The notes: generated by a model from the letters alone, not told the origin. A DNA stretch of 64,000 nt from Symsagittifera roscoffensis (GCF_963678635.1 NC_087066.1:6849954-6913953), one strand, 5' to 3'; numbered from the stretch's first letter, positions 11,130 to 22,660 are shown. Made by a program: numbers and translations.

Positions 11130-11679
11130 CAGAACAAGTTCGGCATTTGCACTCATGATTTGAAAAGAAATCGTCACTATACTAACCAAAACTTCATCAT
11201 TGGTTTCCAATTTTTTCAAAGTACGAAGTCGGACTAGAGTTTTGTCGAGTGATGAGAAGTCATACTCACAATTCGGTTCACAATCTGAATTAATGAAACG
11301 AATAGGACCCAGCATTAAATATGCTGTTTTTTTTATCAGAGACTTTGTAAATCACCGAAAGGTCAGTGAAGTGCTCTGGAACGATCTGGAGGATGCCTTT
11401 TGGTCCATTTGGTAGAACAGTTTGCCCAGGTATCGATTCTATTCCACTATAAATTAGTTTATAACCCCCGTAATTGTCATGCTTTATTGCAAAAGAATCT
11501 TTGATTGACTCGTAAAGGTATCGTACATGATTGTAAGCACATTCCCACATAACTTTTTCCGCAAGGAGCTTCTGAAAATTCCGCTCTAATTTCAGCGGTA
11601 CGACAACTCGAGCTTTCCTAGAGCCGTACTCCACAAAGTTTCGTCGAGAACAGTCCAATCAGCGCCAGACGGTAGGCCC
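11130..11679 (-). pseudogene. SUV4-20-like SET domain with post-SET cysteines, copy A
   Basis: After an acceptor (TTTTGCTCCAG, exon from 11679), the - strand frames give the C-terminal half of a SET methyltransferase domain. The order is VEYGSRKARVV, EHFTDLSVIYKVSD, LMLGPIRFINSDCEPNCEY, VRLRTLKKLETNDEVLV, and in another frame YSDDFFSNHECKCRTC. The NxxC.PNC motif and the D-D-F-F plus Cys cluster arrangement resemble the SUV4-20 (KMT5B/C) family, which methylates histone H4K20. The His of the usual NHDC is Ser here. An A-run frameshift (near 11330) and a small deletion (near 11185) break the frame. SET copies riding with transposons exist (SETMAR), but a CACTA-linked SUV4-20-like one is not familiar to me. 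Confidence 0.65.
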
Positions 11680-12638
11680 CTGGAGCAAAATCGAAACAAT
11701 CAAAGCAGAAGGAAACCACAAAAATCAGAAAAAGCAATGGTCAATTTGCTATCAAACTCAATAAAGGCATCAAAACAAGATTTCAATTTAAACACGATAT
11801 TGAGCCAGAAAAAAACTGATTGAAAAACATCAGACAGTTTACCTTATCCTCAAGGCAATCCTTAAATCAGACAGTTTATCGAAACCTCATAAATTTGGCG
11901 TGTGAAACAACTCGGGCGAAAAAAACAATCGCATCAGATGTTTGGCGTAAAAAGACTGAGAAATAATTGGTCCCGAAAAAAGTGATTTCCAAAATCGCAT
12001 TAGATGTTTGTTTCAAAAAAAGTTGAATAAAATCAAAACACCAACTCTGATCCAGTGATTTCTTTTAGCCAAAAAATGCCTGATAAGTCTTATATTATTA
12101 TTATTATGATTATTATAATTATTCGCAGGCTTGGAAAAGCTCACTGATAAAAATTAAACTAGTTGAAACCAGAAGTCAGTTCCTTTTTTATGATGAGTCA
12201 TGCGATGTTTTGCCTATGGCACAAAAAATGAAAACAGAAAACAATTAATTTTGATAACTATCAGGCAAATGCCCGCATAAAAGTTATTCAAGAACTCTGT
12301 TACAACGAAAGCAAGTCAAATATGAAAGTAATTGACAAACATTGATTTCCAAGTTGAAAAAACCATAATCAATTCAAACAGACAAATAGCTAATTCATGG
12401 CGTGTAGTTAACAGTATGAGTTGAATGACAAAACAATTGAACTGACTGGTATTCTTCAAACAAATCGAATCTACATTATTATTATATAAATCAAACTTAA
12501 AAGTTTTCAGGACCAGAGTTAGAAAACAACTCAGAGCAGGATAAATAAGAACGAACAGTTTTGAACCGTAAGTTAGCAGCACAAAACAAAATAATTCTAC
12601 CAACATTTTTCATTAATTCAGTGGCAAAAAGTAAAACC
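11680..12638. other. Repeat-derived spacer, no gene
   Basis: AT-rich spacer repeated at about 16076-16975 in copy B. Frames such as the 96-codon one at 12316-12606 are conserved between copies only because the DNA is duplicated, and their composition (Phe/Leu/Cys-rich) is not protein-like. Confidence 0.5.
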
Positions 12639-13006
12639 GTGTCTGTACAAAACAGTCCCATACAAAAGAGTCCGGAAATGTATGAAAATGAACAAGAAAA
12701 CAGTCCAATACAAAACAGTCCGAAAAACATTCCCAATTAAAAATTGTTTTAACTAGCCGACAGGCCGAGAATTGTCCTTTGTTCAACAAGCATATTGAAC
12801 AAAGTAGTGACCGCCGCAGTCGCGCCAACGTGTTGCGAGCTTGCCAACAGAGGGTAGGACTTAATACGAAATTACGGACTTAATACCCGCCGGCGACCTT
12901 AAACGGGACTCTTTTGTATTGTACTGATTTTTTCCGCCACTGCATGATTTTTGGGACTATTTTGTATTGGACTGTTTTGTATGGGACTGTTTTGTATCTG
13001 TACACC
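12639..13006. mobile_element. 368-bp inverted-repeat MITE, copy 1
   Basis: The left end GTGTCTGTACAAAACAGTCC is inverted at the right end (GGACTGTTTTGTAT...CTGTACACC). Subterminal words (T)ACAAAACAGTCC and ATACAAAA-AGTCC repeat several times. The interior holds a GC-richer block (GACCGCCGCAGTCGCGCC). Four near-identical copies occur within 6 kb. Confidence 0.8.
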
Positions 13007-13645
13007 AGTAAAACACATGAGATCGAAAATGACCCAGCTTAAATAGTGATTTATGCTTGAGCGAACAATTTATAATCAGTTTTATCAGAAAATAAATCAG
13101 TTTACGCTGGGTATTTCCTGATAAATCTATATTACGATTTTTAAACTCTTCGCAGGCTTGAAAAATTTACTGATAAAAATTAAACTATTTGAAACCAGAA
13201 GTCAGTTCCTTTTTTATATGAGTCAAGCTGTTTTGCCTGCGGCACTAAAAATGAAAACCGAACAATTTATTGTGATAACTATCAGGTAAATGCCAGCATA
13301 AAAATTATCCAAGAACTCAGTGACACACAAAGCAAGTCAAACATGAAAATAACAGATGAACATGAAAAATATTTGAAACTTCACAATTTATTGCTTTTTC
13401 TTCAAAATCAAAAAGAACAATAAGGAAGAACATGCCGATAAGCTGTGTTTCGCACAATTTCAGAAATCTGATACAAAGCGCGAAAAAATTTTCATATCTA
13501 TTATGCGAAGTTTTTAGGACCAGAGTTAGAAAACAACTCAGAGCAGGATAAATAAGAACGAACAATTTTGAACCGTAAGTTAGCAGCACAAAACAAAATA
13601 ATTCTACCAACATTTTTTATTAATTAAGTGGCATGAAGTAAAACC
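13007..13645. other. Spacer between MITE copies 1 and 2
   Basis: Part of the duplicated 4.3 kb unit (equivalent to 17343-17980). No gene seen. Confidence 0.5.
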
Positions 13646-14012
13646 GTGTCTGTACAAAACTGTCCCATACAAAAGAGTCCGGAAATGTATGAAAATGAAC
13701 AAAAAAACAGTCCAATACAAAACAGTCCGAAAACATTCCCAATTAAAAATTGTTTTAACTAGCCGACAGGCCGAGAATTGTCCTTTGTTCAACAAGCATA
13801 TTGAACAAAATAGTGACCGCCGCAGTCGCGCCAACGTGTTGCGAGCTTGCCAACAGAGGGTAGTACTTAATACGAAATTACGGACTTAATACCCACCGGC
13901 GACCTTAAACCGGAATCTTTTGTATTGTACTGATTTTTTCCCCCACTGCATGATTTATGGGACTATTTTGTATTGGACTGTTTTGTATGGGACTGTTTTG
14001 TATATGTACACC
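13646..14012. mobile_element. Inverted-repeat MITE, copy 2
   Basis: Same family and orientation as 12639-13006, flanked by the same spacer words. That implies local duplication of MITE plus flank rather than four independent insertions. Confidence 0.8.
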
Positions 14013-14725
14013 AGTAAAACACATGAGATCGAAAATGACCCAGCTTAAATAATGATTTATGTTTGAGCGAACAATCTATAATCAGTTTTATCAGAAAATA
14101 AATCAGTTCACGGTGGGTATTTCATGATAAGTCTATATTACGATTTTAAAAATCTTCGCAGGCTAGAAAAATTTACTGATAAAAATTAAACTATTTGAAA
14201 CCAGAAGTCAGTTCCTTTTTCATATGAGTCAAGCTGTTTTGCCTGCGGCACTAAAAACGAAAACAGAACTATTTATTGTGATAACTATCAGGTAAATGCC
14301 AGCATAAAAATTATTCAAGAACTCAGTGACAAACAAAGCAAATCAAACATGAAAATAACAGATGAACATGAAAAATCTTTGAAACTTCACAATTTATTGC
14401 TTTTTTGCAAAATCAAAAAAGAACGATAAGGAAGAACATGCCGATAAGCTGTGTTTTGCACAATTTCAGAAATCTGATACAACGCGCGAAAAATCTTCAT
14501 ATCTATTATGCGAATAAACAATCTAAAAGTTTCAAGACCAAATCATAAGAGCAGTTAATTTTCGAGTTTATAAACTTAGATAGACGAGCTGACTTTTTCA
14601 AAAAGTTCATTTGATCATCCGCTACCCATCCTATTGAATCAACTCAGACTGGATATTTTCATCATTCAGCCTATTTACTACTTCTTGCGCTCGACCCACA
14701 TTATCAGCCGCCTCCTGCCGCTTCT
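14013..14725. other. Spacer with a scrap of the BEN gene 3' end
   Basis: Positions 14630-14715 repeat the last coding part of the BEN-like gene (compare 18717-18805), marking the border of the 4.3 kb duplication. Otherwise no gene. Confidence 0.6.
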
Positions 14726-15457
14726 TTAGAAATTTGTTTTTTTTTCTGCAGAATTTGGTGTGGAAGCGCCCACGAATGGTGAAATCGGAAACCTACAACA
14801 TTCAGGCGGACCAGGCATAGACGCGTTTGGCAATGGCGAGCTTGTCGCGAGAAGGTGACTTGCAAATTCTAGATCTTTCAAATAATCTGTATCAGCGTCT
14901 TCAGGTTCCTGCGCAACTAACACCTGAGAGTCAGTTTTCGTTGAGTCAAAAACCTTTTCACACTTCACCTGATATGCAGATGAAGTTAACAGATCAGCCT
15001 CATCAAAATCGCCAATTAATTTATCGCTACACTCGTTAATTCTTTTCATTATATCTTTATAAGCCCGATTTTTTTCGTGCCGACGCAAGCGTGTTTTTTT
15101 TCTTAGCTGTAAGATCTTCTTGCAATAATTCAGCACTGAAGAAGTTCCCTTACTACTGCTTTGCAGATCCATATCAGCCAAGCTTTTATGATCTGCATCT
15201 TGAGACTTTGCTGGAGAACGATCTTCTTGTAGTGTTTCGGCCACTGGCGAAAATTCGTTGCAAGTTTTGTGCAATGCCATATTATCCGTGTTTTCATGCC
15301 CTCTACCCTGGGATGGTTCTAATGACATAGGAACTTCAGGTTGACTGTCAGCTATAATTTCCGAATTTTCAATACTTGGAACAGGTGTTTGCAGTACAGG
15401 TTGTTGCAATTCTAATGCAGCTCTCTCTCTTTCACAGAACAAGTTAGTCATTTGCAC
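14726..15457 (-). pseudogene. Linker region of the SET-transposase gene, copy B
   Basis: One 243-codon frame, better preserved than copy A, with PVLQTPVPSIENSEI, KTCNEFSPVAETLQEDRS, KKTRLRRHEKNRAYKDIM and CCRFPISPFVGASTPN. It ends where copy A would continue into the transposase, but here the sequence breaks into BEN-gene tail. It is therefore a detached fragment without transposase. Confidence 0.55.
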
Positions 15458-16075
15458 TCATGATTTCAGAAGAAATCGTCACTATACTTTACCAAAACTT
15501 CATCATTGGTTTTCAATTTTTTCAGAGTACGAAGTCAGAAGAAATCGTCACTATACTTTACCAAAACTTCATCATTGGTTTTCAATTTTTTCAGAGTACG
15601 AAGTCGGACTAGAGTTTTGTCGAGTGACGAGGAGTCATACTCACAATTCGGTTCACAATCTGAATTATTGAAACGAAGAGGACCCAGCATTAAATATGCT
15701 GTTTTTTTTATCAGAGACTTTGTAAATCACCGAAAGGATAGTGAAGTCCTCTGGAATGATCCGAAGGATGCCTTTTGGTCAATTTTGGTAGATTATTTCG
15801 CCCAGGTATCGATTCTATTCCACTATAAATCAGTTTATAACCCCCTTAATTGTCATGTTTTATTGCAAAAGAATCTTTGATTGACTCGTAAAGGTATCGT
15901 ACATGATTGTAAGCGCATTGCCACATTACTTTTTCCGCAAGGAGCTTCTGAAAATTCCGCTCTAATTTCAGCGGTACGACAACTCGAGCTTTCCTAGAGC
16001 CGTACTCCACAAAATTTCATACCACTTGGGCGTCGCATTGGGCGAGAACAGTCCAATCAGCGCCAGACGGTAGGC
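15458..16075 (-). pseudogene. SUV4-20-like SET domain, copy B
   Basis: Equivalent to 11130-11679. Here the end of the domain reads cleanly as TNDEVLVKYSDDFF, supporting the SET assignment and showing that copy A has a small deletion at that point. A 66-bp segment covering this end is tandemly repeated. The 5' part has about 21 extra bases compared with copy A. Confidence 0.6.
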
Positions 16076-16975
16076 CCCTGGAGCAAAATCGAAACAATCA
16101 AAGCAGAAGGAAACCACAAAAATCAGAAAAAGCAATGGTCATTTTGCTATCAAACTCAATAAAGGCATCAAAACAAGATTTCAAATTAGACACGATGCAG
16201 AACAAACTAAGACAGACGCATTGAGCAAGAAAAAACTTGATTGAAAAACATCAGACAGTTTACCTTATCCTCAAGGCAATCCTTAAATCAGACAGTTTAT
16301 CGAAACCTCATAAATTTGGCGTGTGGAACAACTCGGGCGAAAAAAACAATCGCATCAGATGTTTGGCGTTAAAAAAGTCTGAGAAATAATTGGTCCCGAA
16401 AAAAGTGATTTCCAAAATCGCATTAGATGTTTGTTTCAAAAAAAGTTGAATAAAGTCAAAACACCAATTCTGATAAAAATTCACTGATAAAAATTAAACT
16501 AGTTGAAACCAGAAGTCAGTTCCTTTTTCATGTGAGTCAAGCGATGTTTTGCCTATGATACAAAAAATGAAAACAAATCAATTAATTTTGATCACTATCA
16601 GGCAAATGCCCGCATAAAAGTTATTCAAGAACTCTGTTACAAAGAAAGCAAGTCAAATATGAAAGTAATAGACAAACATTGATTTCCAAGTTGAAAAAAC
16701 CATAATCAATTCAAACAGACAAATAGCTAATTCATGGCGTGTAGTTAACAGTATGAGTTGAATGACAAAACAATTGAACTGACTGGTATTCTTCAAACAA
16801 ATCGAATCTACATTATTATTATATAAATCAAACTTAAACGTTTTCAGGACCAGAGTTAGAAAACAACTCAGAGCAGGATAAATAAGAACGAACAGTTTTG
16901 AACCGTAAGTTAGCAGCACAAAACAAAATAATTCTACCAACATTTTTCATTAATTCAGTGGCATAAAGTAAAACC
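16076..16975. other. Spacer, copy B of 11680-12638
   Basis: No gene. Differs from copy A by short indels (for example about 100 bp shorter near 16480). Confidence 0.5.
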
Positions 16976-17342
16976 GTGTCTGTACAAAACAGTCCCATAC
17001 AAAAGAGTCCGGCAATGTATGAAAATGAACAAAAAACAGTCCAATACAAAACAGTCCGAAAAACATTCCCAATTAAAATTTGTTTTAACTAGCCGACAGG
17101 CCGAGAATTGTCCTTTGTTCAACAAGCATATTGAACAAAATAGTGACCGCCGCAGTCGCACCAACGTGTTGCGAGCTTGCCAACAGAGGGTAGGACTTAA
17201 TACGAAATTGCGGACTTAATACCCACCGGCGACCTTAAACCGGACTTTTTTGTATTGTACTGATTTTTTCCTCCACTGCATGATTTTTGGGACTACTTTG
17301 TATTGGACTGTTTTGTATGGGTCTGTTTTGTATATGTACACC
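16976..17342. mobile_element. Inverted-repeat MITE, copy 3
   Basis: Same family as 12639-13006 and its positional equivalent in duplication copy B. Confidence 0.8.
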
Positions 17343-17980
17343 AGTAAAACACATGAGATCGAAAATGACCCAGCTTAAATAATGATTTATGCTTGAGCGA
17401 ACAATCTATAATCAGTTTTATCAGAAAATAAATCAGTTCGTGGTGGGTATTTCCTGATAAGTCTATATTACGATTTTAAAACTCTTCACAGGCTTGAAAA
17501 ATTTACTGATAAAATTAAACTAATTGAAACCAGAAGTCAGTTCCTTTTTTATATGAGTCAAGCTGTTTTGCCTGCGGCACTAAAAATGAAAACCGAACAA
17601 TTTATTGTGATAACTATCAGGTAAATGCCAGCATAAAAATTATCCAAGAACTCAGTGACACACAAAGCAAGTCAAACATGAAAATAACAGATGAACATGA
17701 AAAATATTTGAAACTTCACAATTTATTGCTTTTTCTTCAAAATCAAAAAGAACAATAAGGAAGAACATGCCGATAAGCTGTGTTTCGCACAATTTCAGAA
17801 ATCTGATACAAAGCGCGAAAAAATTTTCATATCTATTATGCGAAGTTTTTAGGACCAGAGTTAGAAAACAACTCAGAGCAGGATAAATAAGAACGAACAA
17901 TTTTGAACCGTAAGTTAGCAGCACAAAACAAAATAATTCTACCAACATTTTTTATTAATTCAGTGGCATGAAGTAAAACC
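17343..17980. other. Spacer between MITE copies 3 and 4
   Basis: Duplicate of 13007-13645. No gene. Confidence 0.5.
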
Positions 17981-18347
17981 GTGTCTGTACAAAACTGTCC
18001 CATACAAAAGAGTCCGGAAATGTATGAAAATGAACAAAAAAACAGTCCAATACAAAACAGTCCGAAAACATTCCCAATTAAAAATTGTTTTAACTAGCCG
18101 ACAGGCCGAGAATTGTCCTTTGTTCAACAAGCATATTGAACAAAATAGTGACCGCCGCAGTCGCGCCAACGTGTTGCGAGCTTGCCAACAGAGGGTAGTA
18201 CTTAATACGAAATTACGGACTTAATACCCACCGGCGACCTTAAACCGGAATCTTTTGTATTGTACTGATTTTTTCCCCCACTGCATGATTTATGGGACTA
18301 TTTTGTATTGGACTGTTTTGTATGGGACTGTTTTGTATATGTACACC
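17981..18347. mobile_element. Inverted-repeat MITE, copy 4
   Basis: Positional equivalent of copy 2 in duplication copy B, almost identical to it. Confidence 0.8.
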
Positions 18348-18716
18348 AGTAAAACACATGAGATCGAAAATGACCCAGCTTAAATAATGATTTATGCTTG
18401 AGCGAACAATCTATAATCAGTTTTATCAGAAAATAAATCAGTTCACGGTGGGTATTTCATGATAAGTCTATATTACGATTTTAAAAATCTTCGCAGGCTA
18501 GAAAAATTTACTGATAAAAATTAAACTATTTGAAACCAGAATTCAGTTCCTTTTTCATATGAGTCAAGCTGTTTTGCCTGCGAATAAACTTGGCTGCAAA
18601 TAAACGATCTAAAAGTTTCAAGACCAAATCATAAGAGCAGTTATTTTTCGAGTTTATAAACTTAGATAGACGAGCTGACTTTTTCAAAAAGTTCACTTGA
18701 TCATCCACTACCCATC
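18348..18716. other. 3' flank of the BEN-like gene
   Basis: AT-rich. A 60-codon frame (18526-18708) continues just past the gene's stop and may be eroded coding sequence or chance. Confidence 0.35.
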
Positions 18717-20117
18717 CTATTGAATCAACTCAGGCTGGATATTTTCATCATTCAGCCTATTTACTACATCTTGCGCTCGAGCCAGATTATCAGCCGCCTC
18801 CTGCCGCTTCTTTACAACAAGTTCAGGGCCACGCCTGTTAAAACTCTCCTTGGCCTCATCATACGCCTCTTTCAGGTGATTTGGGATTTGGTTTTAATGG
18901 CTTCTAAAACGTTGAAAAAATGGGCATAATTTTTTCAAAAAAAGTTTCTTTGCAAGGATCCCTGGCAAAAATTCTGAGAACTAACTTTCCCATATTTGTT
19001 TTCCGACATCTGGAAATGCGGGCCTGCACTGTGAGCTAGATGATTTTCGTGGAAAAACCATCTGAGCAATGATCTCATCATCAGACCAGATCTGATGACC
19101 AACTTTGCGCCCGTACTTCGCAACACTATTTCCGGAGAAGCTCAGCAAATTAATACCTTTCCACTCTACCCTCTCAGAGGGTTCGTCAGTGGGTATAGGT
19201 TTCCCAGTTAAGGTCTCAACTTTTCCTATCTGTTGCAGAGAAAGCGTTCTCAATTATGTATTTCTCAAAAACAACAATTAGCAAAACAACAACTTACCAT
19301 AGATCTTAAAGATTTTTCCAGGCGGACAGTTTGATCATATTACTTACACCCTCACTCAGCATAAGCGTAGATTTATCGATTCTATTCGTTAAACCATCGA
19401 GACGATCCAAACTCGAGTTTATAAACTCTTTAAACTCCTACAAAGAATCAGAACAATGAAACGTGACTTTGAACTTGTTTTTAAAAAAAGTCAGCCAAAA
19501 GCATCATACCGGAGAAAGTTCAATTGTAAGTACAGTTGGCTGAGAAGAAACAACACGAAGTGGAGTAGAAACCGGTTGGCTGCTGCCACCTGTATTTACT
19601 TCTGCTCCATGATTTATATCATTTGCATGGAACAGATTTCGGCGTCTCGTTGAAGCATGATTAGCTTCTTCAACGTTGAGACCAATATCATCATCGTTCT
19701 CAACGTCAATGAAATCGTCAAAATTCACCGGTGCGTTGAAATTTGAACCCTACAGTATAGCAAAGAGAAAATGAAGCGCGAAGAATTGACTAAGATATAA
19801 AGCTTCAATGAAGTTACCATTGGCGCAGACAGAGAGCTAGGAAATCCAACACTCTGTGATTGACTGTCATCCATTGTCGGCAGAAAAGGCGAAACTTGAC
19901 TAGTTGAAACACGATCAAGTTGTGAGCCACCCACAAATCGTGACAATCTTGGAGACGGCTGCAGCTGCGTGTATACCTTTGGACATGCATTGGGATTGAT
20001 TGGCTGCGACATCACATCCTGCGGGGCGTCCGGCGCATCATATTGAACATTAGGGTCTTCATCTGGCCCCAAACATTTACAAGCCATCGACAGTTTTAAG
20101 AGACTTGCATCAATGTA
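18717..20117 (-). CDS. BEN-domain-like protein, multi-exon
   Basis: Five phase-compatible exons can be read on the - strand. 20117-19818 (start candidate ATG 20087, MACKCLGPDEDPN; donor GTAACT). 19749-19510 (acceptor CTGTAG, donor GTATGA; acidic DFIDVENDDDIG). 19437-19348 (acceptor TTTGTAG, donor GTAAGT; helical EFKEFINSSLDRLDGL). 19229-18986 (acceptor TGCAACAG, donor GTTAGT). A last exon ends at TAG 18717-18719 (AKESFNRRGPELVVKKRQEA...NDENIQPELIQ, coiled coil). The fourth exon has YGRKVGHQIWSDDEI followed by PRKSSSSQCRP, which resembles the core of BEN domains (DNA/chromatin-binding modules, also found in transposon proteins). The gene lies upstream of and codirectional with the SET/transposase region, and its 3' end is inside the duplicated unit, so it is probably element cargo. 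The last acceptor is weak. Confidence 0.55.
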
Positions 20118-20254
20118 CTGTTTTGGGCCTATGGCTTCGATCCTCGCAGCGAAAGGTTGTTAACCAAATTTTATCCAAATGGTTTCCCCGGCCTATTGAA
20201 AAAAATACCACCTTGAACAGATCATTGACAAAAAAAACACACAATGAAAAAAAT

Positions 20255-20440
20255 CTTATACGACTGTCTACGATCAACGTGATCCTGTATCTGATCAGCA
20301 AGGATGTGTAGCGGACCAGGGCGTTTTTCGGACCAATATTAGACGAGAATCCAAGTGTTCTGGAGGTGTTGCTTAACGGATTGTTCCAACTCTTTGATAT
20401 GCTCGTTCATGACTCGATTACCTTGCCGAGTGGAAGACAT
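20255..20440 (-). pseudogene. Possible 5' exon of the BEN-like gene, with a stop
   Basis: From ATG 20438-20440 the frame gives a helical start (MSSTRQGNRVMNEHIKELEQ), then TAA at 20339-20341, then continues protein-like in the same frame (LADQIQDHVDRRQSY) to about 20255. The stop in an otherwise plausible frame suggests a nonsense mutation or an unrecognised splice. Confidence 0.35.
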
Positions 20441-20680
20441 CTAACATAAGAAATAACGGTAAAAAACTACTTTATATGTCAGAAATTGAACTTCCAACGA
20501 AGATAACGACCTTCAAAATGTTCTCAAAACGCAATAAGAATAAAACGAGTCTGTTATTTAAAAAATAATAGACGAAACTTCTGTTCACAGAAAAAAAATG
20601 TACCAAACTTTTCAAAATGGTTCCCACCAAATTTTTTCTTGTTTTAACTATGTATGACAAAAACACTTTGCAAAAAAATA

Positions 20681-21382
20681 ACGCAAGTTATAAACAGGTC
20701 ATGAAAACTGCATCAAAGTTGAAAATAAACAGCTGAGCACAAAAAAAACATCTGGTTCAAAGCGAAAGGATTGTACCAAACTATTTAACGAATGGATTGC
20801 ACCAAACCTTAAGTTGCCTTTACCAGGTGTCAAGAACAATTCGAAGAAACGCTAACGCAAGTTTGACACAGGTCTCATGACAACTGCATCAAAGTTGAAA
20901 ATAAACAGAAGCTGCGTACAAAAAAACCTGGTTGAAAGCGAATGGATTGTACCAAATTATTTAACGAATGAATTGCGCCAAACCTTAATTTGCTTTCACT
21001 AGGTGTGGCAACAACACTTCGCAAAAATAAACGCAAAATTGATACAGGTCTCATGAGAACTGCGTCAAAATTGATAAAAACCGAAGATGTTCACAAAAAC
21101 CCTGATTTAAAAAGATACATAGTGCCTAACTTTTTACCGAATGGATTGCGCCAAATCTTAATTTGCTCTCACTAGGCGTGGTACAACAATTTGCAAAAAC
21201 GCAACGCATATTTGATACATGTCTCAAGAGAAATGCATCAAATTTTTGAACAAACACAAGCTAAGCACAAAAACACCTGGACCCAAGCGAATGGGGATTG
21301 TACCAAACTATTTCACAAATGGATTGCACCAAACTTGATTTTGCTTCAACTAGGTGTTGCAACAACAATTCGTAAAAACTAA
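20681..21382. repeat. About 175-bp tandem repeat, 4 units
   Basis: Units begin near 20681, 20855, 21031 and 21201 with AACGCAAGTT-like text. Each contains ACTGCATCAAAGTTGAAAA, AATGGATTGTACCAAACTAT and GAATGGATTGCACCAAAC. Diverged (about 75-85% by eye). The ACCAAAC words are shared with the 29-bp array at 5.8-6.9 kb. Confidence 0.85.
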
Positions 21383-21389
21383 CGCAATG

Positions 21390-21595
21390 CTCAGCCATAC
21401 ATTCATACATATGCTTCGCCATACATACATACATGTGCTCAGTCATATACATTCATATTCCTAGCCATACATACATACGCCCAGCCATACACCCTTACAC
21501 ACAAATGCCCAGCCATACATATACATGCCCAGCCATACGTACATATGGCCAGCCATACATACATATGCCCAGCCATACATACATATGCAAATTGT
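21390..21595. repeat. CCCAGCCATACATACATATG tandem repeat
   Basis: About nine imperfect units of 19-24 bp built on CCAGCCATACATACATATGC. Adjoins the 175-bp array. Confidence 0.9.
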
Positions 21596-22424
21596 AATCT
21601 GATAAAAGGATTAGAGACAAAAAACATATCCTATATTTAACCAGCTATTGAAAAACATCCAGTTTTTCTGTCTTATTCTAACCAATTAATAATAGCTATT
21701 CATAACCATCGTCTGGCATTAAAACCAGTTTGTGAATGGTTGAATATATAATAGCACATGTTTTTTAAACGCAAAAATGAATCTTCCAGATTTAAATCGA
21801 TAAAGATCTGCCTGATAAATTGACAACAAGCACATTTCATGGTTACAGAGACCGACATGTCTCAAGTACCTATTGGGCTATCTCCCCCTCACGCGAGAAT
21901 GCGGGGGAGATTGCTCAATTTATCCATATGTTTCTTTATAATCTAAGTCAATAAAAAGTCAAACGAATCACTTACATTTTCTGAATTCTCGGATAAAAGG
22001 CAGATCTCAACTCCAGGGAAATTTCCTTAAAAAGATTTTTTTAAAACTTAAATTTTGTCATATGGTTGTCTCTCCCCTCCCCCCACCACTTAAAATTATT
22101 GTGTTAGCTTACCCCCATCTTCAATGGCTAGGTTGTTTTACTACCCACATTCGATGGTATTATTGTCATAAACTAAGACTGAACACAAATTTTATACTGA
22201 CCTTTTTTAGTCACGAAATCAAGCAATAAATAAGTCTTGCAATAAATAAAAGACAAACGAAATCTGAAAATAAAATTTGAAACAATTTGTTATTCTAATC
22301 AAAACATTAGTCAGGGAAAGTCAAAACATAAGTCGAAAGTCGAACACAGTCAAAACCTAGTTTTAATACTTTTACTTTCATTCAATTAATTAACAATAAA
22401 AGCCCGACTACTACACAAGGAGTC
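21596..22424. other. Spacer with a strong hairpin
   Basis: AT-rich, no gene. ATCTCCCCC (21880-21888) and GGGGGAGAT (21903-21911) form a perfect 9-bp stem with a 14-nt loop. Confidence 0.5.
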
Positions 22425-22660
22425 GACCCCCCCCCCCTCACCAACCAAAGGGTCCCACTTTTGTATTTTTTATGATATCCATTTTCAGCCGACAAACCCT
22501 AAAACTTTTCCAAACCCTAAAACTTCTTGGGTAATAACTCACCCAGGGTTGTTATGAGAATTCATCATTTATTATTTCTGATAATTTTCTGCATCCTTGG
22601 CTTTGCTGCAAAATTTCTGGCTGGTTTTAATTTTCTCGAGGGGGGGGGGCAATGCAAATG
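22425..22660. mobile_element. Decayed relative of the 25-386 hAT MITE
   Basis: A C run, then GGGTCCCACTTTTGTATTTT and GCCGACAAACCCTAAAACTT, resemble the interior of the 25-386 element (GGGTACTTTTTAAG, GACCGACCCTAAAATTTT). TTTTCTCGAGGGGGGGGG at 22630-22648 is its inverted poly-C end. Order and orientation are rearranged. Confidence 0.45.

Larger units (their letters stand above)
10430..14725. repeat. 4.3 kb tandem duplication, copy A
   Basis: Linker, SET region, spacer, two MITEs and a scrap of the BEN gene 3' end recur in the same order at 14726-18815. Offsets are stable at about 4335 bp (12639 versus 16976, 13646 versus 17981) with high identity. The last part of copy B lacks about 250 bp. 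This is a direct segmental duplication inside the putative transposon. Confidence 0.9.
14726..18815. repeat. 4.3 kb tandem duplication, copy B
   Basis: Second copy of 10430-14725. It lacks the stretch equivalent to about 14240-14490 and carries a 66-bp internal tandem duplication in its SET part (15475-15606). Confidence 0.9.

Noticed and set aside
12316-12606. 96-98 codon - strand frames conserved in several copies (also near 13317, 16653, 17652)
   Set aside because: Conservation is due to DNA duplication of spacer and MITE flank; composition is Phe/Leu/Cys-rich and not protein-like.
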